A DNA stretch of 64,000 nt, from positions 186,001-250,000 of the forward strand of contig NZ_JANINI010000003.1 in NCBI RefSeq assembly GCF_024580145.1. The letters run 5' to 3'. How positions within the stretch are numbered: position 1 is the stretch's first letter; every line of letters starts with the position of its first letter. This document shows, in pieces, positions 33,045-40,788 of this stretch. This DNA comes from Methyloversatilis sp. XJ19-49. Lineage in GTDB: Bacteria > Pseudomonadota > Gammaproteobacteria > Burkholderiales > Rhodocyclaceae. Under the pieces are notes generated by a model. It was not told the origin of the DNA and did not search any database. It saw nothing but the letters and a program-made list of their open reading frames with translations. The position numbers were made by a program, and so were the translations under genes.

Positions 33045-33679
33045 GTGGCGTATCCGAAAAATTCGCGGAAGGAGCGCATCTGGGTCAGCCGCTCGACCAG
33101 CAGCGCAAAATCGTCGTCGCTGTCGACCGGGTTGAGCTCTTCCGCATTGACGATGAACAGCGGACTCGCATCGTACTGGTAGAAGAAGCGCGCGTAACGC
33201 TCCACCACGCGAGCCAGATAGCTTTCGCTGATGCGCCGCTCGGCATCAATGCCGCGCCGGCGTACCCGGTCGGCCAGCGTATCGGCGTCGGCCTGCAGGT
33301 AGATCACCAGATCCGGCGCCGGCGCCTGCAGCTTCAGCGCGGTGAAGATCTGCCGGTACAGCGCGTATTCGTCATCGGTCAGGTTCATCGACGCGAACAG
33401 CGGGTCCTTGTCGATCAGGAAGTCGGCCACCAGGCGGCCGGAGAACAGGTCATCCTGCGCGACCTCCCGCAGCTGTTCCATGCGCTGGAAAAGAAAGAAC
33501 AGCTGGGTCTGCAGCGCGTAGCGCTCCATGTTCTGGTAGAAGCGGCCGAGGAAGGGATTTTCTTCCGGCTTTTCGAACAGCGTCGGCGCCTGCAGGTGTT
33601 CGGCGAGGCGCCGGGCGAGCGAGGTCTTGCCGACGCCGATGGGCCCTTCGACGACGATGTAGCGTGCTTTGTCCAGCAT
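33041..33679 (-). CDS. Deoxynucleoside kinase family protein
   Basis: A 212-residue P-loop kinase. The Walker A is GPIGVGKTS (residues 12-20). [21 protein letters not shown] and the DRxxxxD-like [14 protein letters not shown] resemble deoxyadenosine/deoxyguanosine kinases. [16 protein letters not shown] is the lid. In many betaproteobacteria such a gene sits between folK and panB. The ATG at 33679 is preferred over an upstream frame that would overlap the DUF486 gene. Confidence 0.85.
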   Translation of the reverse strand: MLDKARYIVVEGPIGVGKTSLARRLAEHLQAPTLFEKPEENPFLGRFYQNMERYALQTQLFFLFQRMEQLREVAQDDLFSGRLVADFLIDKDPLFASMNLTDDEYALYRQIFTALKLQAPAPDLVIYLQADADTLADRVRRRGIDAERRISESYLARVVERYARFFYQYDASPLFIVNAEELNPVDSDDDFALLVERLTQMRSFREFFGYAT

Positions 33680-33708
33680 CGGTGCGGTATTCCGGTCGGA
33701 AGTTCGGG

Positions 33709-34062
33709 TCAGCGGAAGATGAAATACACCGCGCCCAGCATACACAGCGCAGCCCACAGGTAGTCAAGCTTGAACGGCTCGCGCATGTAGAAGAGCGCGA
33801 ACGGCACGAACACCGACAGCGTGATCACTTCCTGCATGATCTTCAGCTGGCCGAGCGTCAGCTGGGTATGACCGATGCGGTTGGCCGGCACCTGCAGCAG
33901 GTACTCGAACAGCGCGATGCCCCATGAAAGCAGTGCCGCAAGCCACCACGGCCGATGATTCAGATCGCGCAGGTGGGCATACCAGGCGAAAGTCATGAAC
34001 ATGTTCGACAGGACGAGCAGACCGCCGGTCTGCAACCAGACAGGCAGTTGCGGCATCGTCAT
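33709..34062 (-). CDS. DUF486 family membrane protein
   Basis: A 117-residue protein with about four membrane helices, including LLVLSNMFMTFAWYAHL, the SWGIALFEYLLQVPANRIG segment, and a last helix ending in GAVYFIF. This is the DUF486 family, related to small DMT transporters; substrates are unknown. Its start overlaps the pcnB stop by 4 bp, so it is translationally coupled to pcnB. It occupies the slot where folK is often found after pcnB. Confidence 0.85.
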   Translation of the reverse strand: MTMPQLPVWLQTGGLLVLSNMFMTFAWYAHLRDLNHRPWWLAALLSWGIALFEYLLQVPANRIGHTQLTLGQLKIMQEVITLSVFVPFALFYMREPFKLDYLWAALCMLGAVYFIFR

Positions 34063-35402
34063 TCAGGCGCGACCTGGGCGCTGCCGGTCGGCTTGCGCCG
34101 TACCCGGCGACGCTTCTTCGCGACCTCTTCCGGCCGCAGCATGGCTTCGCGCGTCGGGCCGTCAGCGTCGGCAAATTCGGTCCACCAGTCGGCCAGTTCC
34201 TGCGGCACCTCGCCGGAGCCGGCGCGCAGCAGCAGGAAGTCGTAGGCGGCGCGGTAGCGCGGCAGCTCGAGCAGGCGGAAGGGCCGCTTGCCGGCCCGGG
34301 CGTCGAAACGCGGCTGCAGCGCCCAGATGTCCTTGATGTCGGTGGCGATGCGCCGCGTGATGGCGAGCTTTTCGGCCTGCTGGTCGAGCACCACCGTCAT
34401 CGCCTCGAACATCGCGGGAATCGACGATTCACCGGCTGCCTTGCGCTTTTCCCAGTCAGCCAGCACCTCGTGCCACAACAGGGTGGCGAACAGGAAGCCG
34501 GGCGAGATCGACTTGCCTTCGCGCACCCGCTCGTCGGTGCGCTCCAGCGCCAGCATGACGAAGCGCTCGCCCATCGGCTGCTCGAGGATGACGTCGAGCA
34601 GCGGCAGCAGGCCGTGATGCAGGCCATCCTCGCGCAGCTGGCGCACACAGCGGACGGCGTGACCGCTGGTGAGCAGCTTGAGCATTTCGTCGAACAGGCG
34701 TGCCGGCGGCACGTTCTCGAGCAGGCTGGCCATCGAGCGTATCGGTTCGCGCGCGTCCGGGTCGATCACCAGCCCGAGTTTGGCCGCGAGGCGCACCGCG
34801 CGCAGCATGCGTATCGGGTCTTCGCGGTAGCGGCGCGGTGCTTCGCCGATCATGCGCAGCGTCTTCTGCTTGAGGTCGGCCACACCGTGGTGGAAGTCGA
34901 TGACGGTTTCGGTCGCCGGATCGTAGTACAGCGCGTTCACCGTGAAATCGCGTCGCGCGGCGTCTTCTTCGATGGTGCCGAACACGTTGTCGTGCAGGAT
35001 GCGGCCGTGCTCGTCGGTCACCGCTTCGGAATCGCCCCGGAAAGTGGTCACCTCGATCGTGTCGCGGCCGAACATGACATGCACGATCTTGAATCGGCGC
35101 CCGATCATGCGTGCCCGGCGGAACACCGCCGTCACCTGTTCCGGCGTTGCGCTGGTGGCGACGTCGAAGTCCTTCGGCACGATGCCGGCAATGAGGTCGC
35201 GTACCGCCCCGCCCACCACATAGGCCTGATAGCCCTCCGCCTGCAGCCCGTCGCACACCCGGCGTGCGGCCGGCAGCAGCGCGTCGCGCGAAATTCCGTG
35301 CTGGGCAATCGGGATGCTGACCGGGCCGCTCGGGCGTTTGGCATGCGGGCCGGTGTGGTCTTCGGGGCGACGGAATATCCGGCGCAGCAACTTTCGGATC
35401 AT
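34059..35402 (-). CDS. pcnB: Poly(A) polymerase I
   Basis: A 447-residue nucleotidyltransferase that adds 3' poly(A) tails to promote RNA decay. The class II NTase core is VVGGAVRDLIAG with KDFDVATSATPEQV (the DxD pair). MFGRDTIEVTTFRGD, FTVNALYYDP and EDPIRMLRAVRLAAKLG follow. The C-terminal tail is very basic (KKRRRVRRKP), as is usual for PcnB rather than CCA-adding enzymes. Confidence 0.93.
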   Translation of the reverse strand: MIRKLLRRIFRRPEDHTGPHAKRPSGPVSIPIAQHGISRDALLPAARRVCDGLQAEGYQAYVVGGAVRDLIAGIVPKDFDVATSATPEQVTAVFRRARMIGRRFKIVHVMFGRDTIEVTTFRGDSEAVTDEHGRILHDNVFGTIEEDAARRDFTVNALYYDPATETVIDFHHGVADLKQKTLRMIGEAPRRYREDPIRMLRAVRLAAKLGLVIDPDAREPIRSMASLLENVPPARLFDEMLKLLTSGHAVRCVRQLREDGLHHGLLPLLDVILEQPMGERFVMLALERTDERVREGKSISPGFLFATLLWHEVLADWEKRKAAGESSIPAMFEAMTVVLDQQAEKLAITRRIATDIKDIWALQPRFDARAGKRPFRLLELPRYRAAYDFLLLRAGSGEVPQELADWWTEFADADGPTREAMLRPEEVAKKRRRVRRKPTGSAQVAPE

Positions 35403-35495
35403 CAGTAGTGGGACTTTCTGGCGCGGCCCGGCGCCGGGCGCTTGGATAATCGACGCGCCATGTTAACGCAAGCAGGCACGCGTCAGTCCGTCGTG

Positions 35496-35525
35496 TTGCA
35501 TGTCGATCGACAGGCGCGCTACCAT
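35496..35525 (+). promoter_or_regulatory. Candidate promoter of the copper locus
   Basis: TTGCAT (35496-35501), an 18-bp spacer and TACCAT (35520-35525). The -10 ends 8 bases before ATG 35534, so the first transcript would have almost no leader. TACCAT is also the -10 used in front of ispB. No clear regulator site such as a CueR or CopY palindrome was recognised in 35403-35533. Confidence 0.45.
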
Positions 35526-35533
35526 CCGCGCCG

Positions 35534-35896
35534 ATGAATGCCTTCCGCACCCATTTCCGCCTGACCCTGCTGGTCGCGATCTTCGCGGTCTGCGCGCAGG
35601 CATTGCTGCCGACGCTGATGCGCTGGCAGCAGTCGGTCGACCCGACCGCGATGACGGAAATCTGCACCGTGTTCGGCGTTCAGGCGCTGTCCGCGGAGGG
35701 CACACCGCAACCGGTCAAGCCGGGCCACTGTCCTTGGTGCATGGCGCAAACCGCCTTTGCGCTGCCGGTGCATGCCTCTGATGCGGTGTTTGCACGTCAC
35801 GCCGAATCCGAGCCGCCACCGGCGCAGCTCGCGCCCGAGTTTCCGACCTTCACGCCGCTTGCGGCGTCTCCGCGCGCGCCACCCCGGCACGCCTGA
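35534..35896 (+). CDS. DUF2946 family protein, first copy
   Basis: A 120-residue exported or membrane-anchored protein. An N-terminal hydrophobic segment (residues 9-27) is followed by TEIC (Cys44) and GHCPWCMAQ (His65, Cys66, Cys69). The latter is a CxxC-like pair with an adjacent His that could hold a metal. A Pro-rich tail follows. DUF2946 proteins of unknown function often neighbour copper genes and TonB receptors. It opens the locus, with the TonB receptor starting 101 bp later. Confidence 0.75.
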   Translation: MNAFRTHFRLTLLVAIFAVCAQALLPTLMRWQQSVDPTAMTEICTVFGVQALSAEGTPQPVKPGHCPWCMAQTAFALPVHASDAVFARHAESEPPPAQLAPEFPTFTPLAASPRAPPRHA

Positions 35897-35997
35897 CCCC
35901 CGCCTGATCTGCCGGTGACGCGCGGCCCTGCCGTCGTGCGCACCGCCTCCGACCTCGTCGCGCCCCTGTCGCGCGGCCGCATCACGGAACATCCTTC

Positions 35998-38097
35998 ATG
36001 CAATCGACCTTCGTGGCCGCTGCGCGCCTGTTCGCGTTGTCGCCCCTCGCCCTTGCCCTCAGCAGTCTTGCGATGGCGTCCGACACCACGGTTCAGCTGC
36101 CGGAGCTGCACATCGAGGCCCGGCGCATCCTGTCCACGACGCTGGTCGACCTCGAATCCGCCCGTGCCGCGATGGCGCTGACGCCGGGCGGCGCCTCGGT
36201 GATCGACGCCGAATCCTTCCGCGACGCGCGTGTGTCGACCTTGCAGGATGCGCTCGGCTACAGCGCGGGCGTGTTCGTGCAGCCGCGTTTCGGTTCGGAA
36301 GAGTCGCGCCTGTCGATCCGCGGCTCCGGCCTGCAGCGCACTTTCCACCTGCGCGGCATCAAGCTGATGCAGGACGGCGTGCCGATCAACCAGGCCGATG
36401 GCGGCGGCGACTTCCAGGTGCTGGAGCCGCTCGCCACGCGCTACATCGAGGTGTGGCGCGGCGGCAATGCGCTGCAGTACGGCGCCAGCAGCCTGGGCGG
36501 GGCCATCAATTACGTGTCGCCCACCGGTCACGACGCACCCCGCCTGACCGTGCGCGCGGAAACCGGCGCCTTCGGCTATCTGCGCAGCCAGGTCGCCACC
36601 GGCTTCGTCGCCGGCGACATTGATGGCTATCTCAGCCTGTCGAGCTTCACTCAGGACGGCTTTCGCGACCATGCGCGGCAGGACACCCAGCGCGTCGTCG
36701 GCAACATCGGGCTGCGCATCGCGCCTTCGCTGGAAACCCGCTTCTTCATGCAGGCCGCGAAAAGCGACTCCGAACTGCCGGGCAATCTGACGCGTGCGCA
36801 GCTGCAGGCCAATCCGCGCCAGGCCGCGCTGGCCAACATCACCGGCGACCAGAAGCGCGACATAGACCTGTGGCGCGTGTCGAACCGCACCGTGTGGCTG
36901 GCCGGTGACGGCCTGCGGGTCGAACTGTCGGCCTACTACGTCGACAAGGACCTGTTCCACCCGATCTTCCACGTGCTCGACCAGCGCAGCAAGGACTTCG
37001 GCGCCGAACTGCGCATAGTGTCCGAAGCCATGCTGGCCGGCTTGCCGCATCGTCTGGTTGCCGGCGTCGGCGCCGCCCGCGGCGACACCGACGATGATCG
37101 CTTCGTGAATGTCGCGGGCCGTCGCGGCGGGCGTACCAACAAGCTCGACACGAGCGCACGCAACCTCGAAAGCTACGTCGAGAGCCAGCTCACCTTCGCG
37201 CCGTCCTGGACCGCGGTCGTCGGCACGCAATACACGCATGCGCGCCGCAAGAGCCGCGACCTGTGCTTCGCCGGCGGACCGCTGGCCTGCGCCGGCAGCG
37301 ACGATAGCTTTGCGCGCAGCTTCGACGGCTGGAGCCCGAAGCTCGGCGTGCGCCACGACGTATCGCCGTCGATGCAGGTGTTCGCCAACGTGTCGCGCAG
37401 CTTCGAGCCGCCGTCATTCGGCGAGCTGACCGGTGGCGCAACGGTGATCGACTCGCTGCGTACGCAGCGTGCGACCACCTGGGAAGCAGGCAGCCGCGGC
37501 GACTTCGCATGGGGGCGCTACGACTTCGCGCTCTACCACGCCCGGGTGACCGACGAGTTGCTGGCCTACACGCTCAATCTGGGCGGCGCACCGGTCAGCA
37601 CCACGCTGAACGTGCCGAAGACGATCCATCGCGGCATCGAATTTGCGGCCGACGGTCGCTTCGGTGCCGGCTTCGAATGGCGCCAGGCACTGCTGTACAA
37701 CGACTTCCGCTTCGACAACGACCCGCTGTTCGGCGACAACCGGCTGCCCGGTGTGCCGCGCACGCTGTTCCGCGGCGAGCTGGGCTACCGCTTCCACGCC
37801 GCGCCCGGCGGTCCGCTGAAGATCGCAGCCAGCACCGAATGGTCGCCGCAGCGCTACGCGGTCGACATGGCCAATACCGAATTCGCCGACGACTACGCCC
37901 TCTTCGGCCTGCGCGTCCAGCAGCAGGTCGGCAAGCAGTTTTCGTGGTTCATCGAAGGGCGCAACCTGTCCGACCGCCGCTATGCCGCGAGCACCAATGT
38001 CGTGCGCGACTTCAGCGCACTGGCAGCCGGGGCCCGCAATGTCTATCTACCGGGCGACGGCCGCGCCGTCTATGCCGGCATCGAATGGAAAATGTGA
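35998..38097 (+). CDS. TonB-dependent outer-membrane receptor (FecA-like)
   Basis: A 699-residue receptor. The signal peptide is about residues 1-27. The plug domain runs about 45-155, with STLQDALGYSAGVFVQPRFG, RLSIRGSGLQRTFHLRGI and YIEVWRGGNALQYGASSLGG. A 22-strand barrel ends in YAGIEWKM, with a near-terminal strand containing WFIEGRNLSDRRYAAS. Relatives take up ferric citrate, other chelates or unknown ligands. Its place before ycnI and a copper receptor suggests a metal chelate, possibly of copper. Its stop is followed by the ycnI ATG after 1 bp. Confidence 0.85.
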   Translation: MQSTFVAAARLFALSPLALALSSLAMASDTTVQLPELHIEARRILSTTLVDLESARAAMALTPGGASVIDAESFRDARVSTLQDALGYSAGVFVQPRFGSEESRLSIRGSGLQRTFHLRGIKLMQDGVPINQADGGGDFQVLEPLATRYIEVWRGGNALQYGASSLGGAINYVSPTGHDAPRLTVRAETGAFGYLRSQVATGFVAGDIDGYLSLSSFTQDGFRDHARQDTQRVVGNIGLRIAPSLETRFFMQAAKSDSELPGNLTRAQLQANPRQAALANITGDQKRDIDLWRVSNRTVWLAGDGLRVELSAYYVDKDLFHPIFHVLDQRSKDFGAELRIVSEAMLAGLPHRLVAGVGAARGDTDDDRFVNVAGRRGGRTNKLDTSARNLESYVESQLTFAPSWTAVVGTQYTHARRKSRDLCFAGGPLACAGSDDSFARSFDGWSPKLGVRHDVSPSMQVFANVSRSFEPPSFGELTGGATVIDSLRTQRATTWEAGSRGDFAWGRYDFALYHARVTDELLAYTLNLGGAPVSTTLNVPKTIHRGIEFAADGRFGAGFEWRQALLYNDFRFDNDPLFGDNRLPGVPRTLFRGELGYRFHAAPGGPLKIAASTEWSPQRYAVDMANTEFADDYALFGLRVQQQVGKQFSWFIEGRNLSDRRYAASTNVVRDFSALAAGARNVYLPGDGRAVYAGIEWKM

Positions 38098-38098
38098 C

Positions 38099-38623
38099 AT
38101 GAATCGATATCTGAACTGCCTCGCATTCGCGCTGCTCGGTCTGCCGGTCGTGACCGCGGCGCATGTCGTGCTCGAGCAGCAGACGGCGCCGGCCGGCAGC
38201 TACTACAAGGGCACCTTCCGCGTCGGCCACGGCTGCGAAGGCTCGCCGACCACCGCCATCACGGTACGTCTGCCCGAGCCGATGGCCAGCGTGAAACCCA
38301 TGGTGAAGCCGGGCTGGACCGTCACCGTGCGCACCCAAAAGCTGGCGCAGCCGCTGATGCATCACGGCAAGCCGGTCGGCGAGGGGGTCGTCGAAGTCAC
38401 GTGGACCGGTGGTCTGCTGGCTGATGCGCACTACGACGAGTTCGCGCTGATGATGAAGCTGCCGGATGCGCCCGGACGTCGCTGGTTCAAGGTGGTGCAG
38501 CACTGCGAGCATGGCGCGAACGACTGGTCGCAGATTCCCGCCGAAGGCCAGAGCATGCGCGATGTGAAGATGCCGGCGGCCGTTCTTGATGTACTGCCGG
38601 CGGAATCCCGGCCGCATCACTGA
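38099..38623 (+). CDS. YcnI family (DUF1775) periplasmic copper-binding protein
   Basis: A 174-residue secreted protein. The signal peptide (about 1-21) ends VVTAA, and the mature protein starts HVVLEQQTAPAGSYY with His22 at its N-terminus. Known YcnI domains bind Cu(II) with this terminal histidine (a mono-histidine brace) plus acidic and Trp partners. Also visible are FRVGHGCEGSPTTAITVRLP, VKPGWTV and YDEFALMMKLPD, all usual for the family. The C-terminus (PAESRPHH) ends with two histidines. The start is set by the 1-bp gap to the receptor stop. Confidence 0.87.
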   Translation: MNRYLNCLAFALLGLPVVTAAHVVLEQQTAPAGSYYKGTFRVGHGCEGSPTTAITVRLPEPMASVKPMVKPGWTVTVRTQKLAQPLMHHGKPVGEGVVEVTWTGGLLADAHYDEFALMMKLPDAPGRRWFKVVQHCEHGANDWSQIPAEGQSMRDVKMPAAVLDVLPAESRPHH

Positions 38624-38627
38624 ATCC

Positions 38628-39002
38628 GTGAGCCGATACGCGCGCCCTCCCTGCACCGCACGCCGGCTCAAGCTGGCGTGGGGACTGCTGTGCGTGTTCG
38701 TCCTGCAGTTTTTCATGGCGTCGCTGGGTGGCGCCGTTCGCGTCGCCACGCCATTCGACGAAATCTGCAGCGTGTCGGCAGCGGGCGCCGGCGACATCCG
38801 GGGCGGCTCGGGCAACACGGTGTCGCACGGACAGCATTGCGCGCTGTGCGTCTCGGCTGTCGCGCTGTCGCCTCCACTGCTTCCATTTCCGCTCACCCGA
38901 TCAGGCCGGTCCGACGCGCCGATCACGCGCGCCATCGATACCGGGCACCGGATCGAAACCGGTGCGCACTGGCAGCCGCGCGCGCCCCCACCGCTCTCCT
39001 GA
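38628..39002 (+). CDS. DUF2946 family protein, second copy
   Basis: A 124-residue protein with one hydrophobic segment (about 16-36), then DEICSVSAA (Cys47) and GQHCALCVSA (His70, Cys71, Cys74). The EIC...HCxxC pattern is the same as in the gene at 35534, although the rest of the sequence is very different. I use GTG 38628, 5 bp after the ycnI stop; an ATG at 38586 would overlap ycnI by 38 bp. It is probably a periplasm-facing copper-linked protein of unknown activity. Confidence 0.68.
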   Translation: MSRYARPPCTARRLKLAWGLLCVFVLQFFMASLGGAVRVATPFDEICSVSAAGAGDIRGGSGNTVSHGQHCALCVSAVALSPPLLPFPLTRSGRSDAPITRAIDTGHRIETGAHWQPRAPPPLS

Positions 39003-39125
39003 TTCACCTGCCAAATCGTCCGGCACCGACCTCCGGCTACTGCCTGAGGATGGATGTCGTGCGCTTCCGTGCGCTGAAGCCAGCACTGCGCAGCGCACCT
39101 GGAATCATCAAGGAGAGTACTTTTC

Positions 39126-39983
39126 ATGAAGAACAGAATCATCGTGGCCGCGCTCGCCGGTCTGTTTTCCGGTTCGGCCTTCGCCCATGTCAGCTACAGC
39201 ACGCGCGACTTCCTCGCCAATGGCGTGCAGGCGGGCAAGACCTGGACGCTGTCGAACCAGCGCGTCACGTCTGATTTCGGCTGGGCCGATGGCGCCGATG
39301 CCGACTGGGGTGACAGCCACCGCCTGCGCTGGGCGAAGTTCACGCTCACCGAAGCATCGGTCGTCACGCTGACGGTCAGCGCCGCGAGCTTCGACTACCT
39401 CAGCGGCGGCAATACGCTGACCGCCCTGGGTGACCTGATCCCGGGCTTTTCGCTGTACAGCGGACTGGCACCGGCAGCGGCCTTCGAAGGCGGCGACCAT
39501 CCGGACTACCTCGCCAATCATCCGGGCTTCCTGCCCACGCTGAATCCGAACTACCTCGGCGCCGGCATCACCGGGACGCGTGAAGGCGCTTTCAACGCCA
39601 GCGGCGATTTCTGGCTCGGCAACAAACTGGCCGAAGTGGGTGCGTCAGGCTGGGCGTCGGCCCGGCTGGGCTATATCGGTCAGGCCGTGGATGGCGCCGG
39701 CGTCGACGTCAACGGTGACAAGGTGATCGACATCACCGGCGACGGCAGCGCCGACGGCACCGTCTCGGCCAGTTTCACGCTGGCCGCCGGCAGCTACAGC
39801 CTGATCGTGGGCGGCGCGCGCTATGCCAGCCCGTACATCGACTTCGACGCCGGTACGGCGCAGCGTGGCTTTTCCGCAGCGCTGTCGGTCACCGCCGTGC
39901 CCGAGCCCGAAGGCTGGGCGCTGATGCTCGCCGGCCTCGGCCTGATCGGGCTGATCGCGCGCCGCCGCGCCGCGCTTATCTGA
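39126..39983 (+). CDS. PEP-CTERM surface protein with predicted N-terminal histidine, CorA-like
   Basis: A 285-residue protein. The signal peptide ends SGSAFA, so the mature chain begins HVSYSTRDF with His21 as residue 1. A motif with Trp61 and His65 (ADWGDSHRLRW) and two more histidines in GGDHPDYLANHPGF follow. The end (residues 258-285) is a PEP-CTERM tail: VPEP, a hydrophobic helix and ARRR, a sorting signal processed by exosortase/EpsH systems. The opening and the WGDSH block recall, from memory, the copper-repressible CorA proteins of methanotrophs. AAGGAG-like purines precede the ATG. Copper binding is inferred. Confidence 0.72.
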   Translation: MKNRIIVAALAGLFSGSAFAHVSYSTRDFLANGVQAGKTWTLSNQRVTSDFGWADGADADWGDSHRLRWAKFTLTEASVVTLTVSAASFDYLSGGNTLTALGDLIPGFSLYSGLAPAAAFEGGDHPDYLANHPGFLPTLNPNYLGAGITGTREGAFNASGDFWLGNKLAEVGASGWASARLGYIGQAVDGAGVDVNGDKVIDITGDGSADGTVSASFTLAAGSYSLIVGGARYASPYIDFDAGTAQRGFSAALSVTAVPEPEGWALMLAGLGLIGLIARRRAALI

Positions 39984-40064
39984 GTGGATGCGCACTGTCG
40001 GTTCAAGCATGCGGATCGGGCTGACCGATCCGCCTCATACATTCGAACGAAAGGAATACCCATC

Positions 40065-40733
40065 ATGAGAAATGCACTTTCACGCAGTTTCGTCGCAGTC
40101 GTCCTCACCGCCGCTGCATTCGCGCCCTCGGCCGCGCGTGCGCACGCCAGTTTCGAAGACCATGCCGTCACCGTCCAGTACGGTCTCGATCTCGGTCTCG
40201 GCGCGGGCTTCCAGGCGCTGCAGACCTTCGTGGTCAGCGTCAGCAATTCCGTCGAAATACCGAAGATCAGCCTCAATTCAGCCGGTACGTCTTCGTGGAG
40301 CGTTGACATCTTCGACAGCGGTCTGGCTTTCACTTACACCGGCAGCATCGATTTCATGAATTTCGGTTCGCCCGAATTCATCGGCTTTCGCGTGTTCGAC
40401 GCCGCCAACGTGCTCGAACCGATCGAATCCGCCACGATCAGCAACACCAGCTACTTCAGTGGCCAGAGCGGCAACCTGATCGAGGGGTTCGAGCCGTCGC
40501 TGCATTTTTCGCATGACGAAAACAGCCTCTGGCTGAATCTGAACGGGTCGATGTATCACCACGTCGCAATGCCCGGCATGGGTGACCCGTTGCGCAACCA
40601 GATCCGCGTCGCCGTGGCTTTCGAACATGAAGTGAGCCCCCCGCCGGTCCCGGAACCCCAGACCTGGGCGCTGCTGCTGGGCGGTCTCGGCCTGACGGCT
40701 TTCGCGGCGCGCCGCGCGGCCCGACGCTGCTGA
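40065..40733 (+). CDS. PEP-CTERM protein with predicted N-terminal histidine, His/Met-containing
   Basis: A 222-residue secreted protein. The signal peptide ends PSAARA; the mature chain starts HASFEDHAVTV with His27 first and His33 close by. Later potential metal ligands are LHFSHDEN, MYHHVAMPGMGD and FEHEV. The tail (195-222) is VPEPQTWALLLGGLGLTAF followed by an Arg-rich end, a PEP-CTERM signal. The body looks like a beta sandwich and matches no family I recognise. AAGGA precedes ATG 40065. It lies 81 bp after the previous PEP-CTERM gene and 55 bp before the copper receptor. Confidence 0.72.
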   Translation: MRNALSRSFVAVVLTAAAFAPSAARAHASFEDHAVTVQYGLDLGLGAGFQALQTFVVSVSNSVEIPKISLNSAGTSSWSVDIFDSGLAFTYTGSIDFMNFGSPEFIGFRVFDAANVLEPIESATISNTSYFSGQSGNLIEGFEPSLHFSHDENSLWLNLNGSMYHHVAMPGMGDPLRNQIRVAVAFEHEVSPPPVPEPQTWALLLGGLGLTAFAARRAARRC

Positions 40734-40788
40734 TGAAGATGCCGCCCGCCGCTGCGCCCGTCGGTGTGCCGGCGGGCGGCCCCTATCG

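Noticed and set aside
35403..35533. A known copper-regulator operator in front of the copper locus
   Set aside because: No CueR-, CsoR- or CopR-type palindrome could be recognised by eye; regulation remains unknown.
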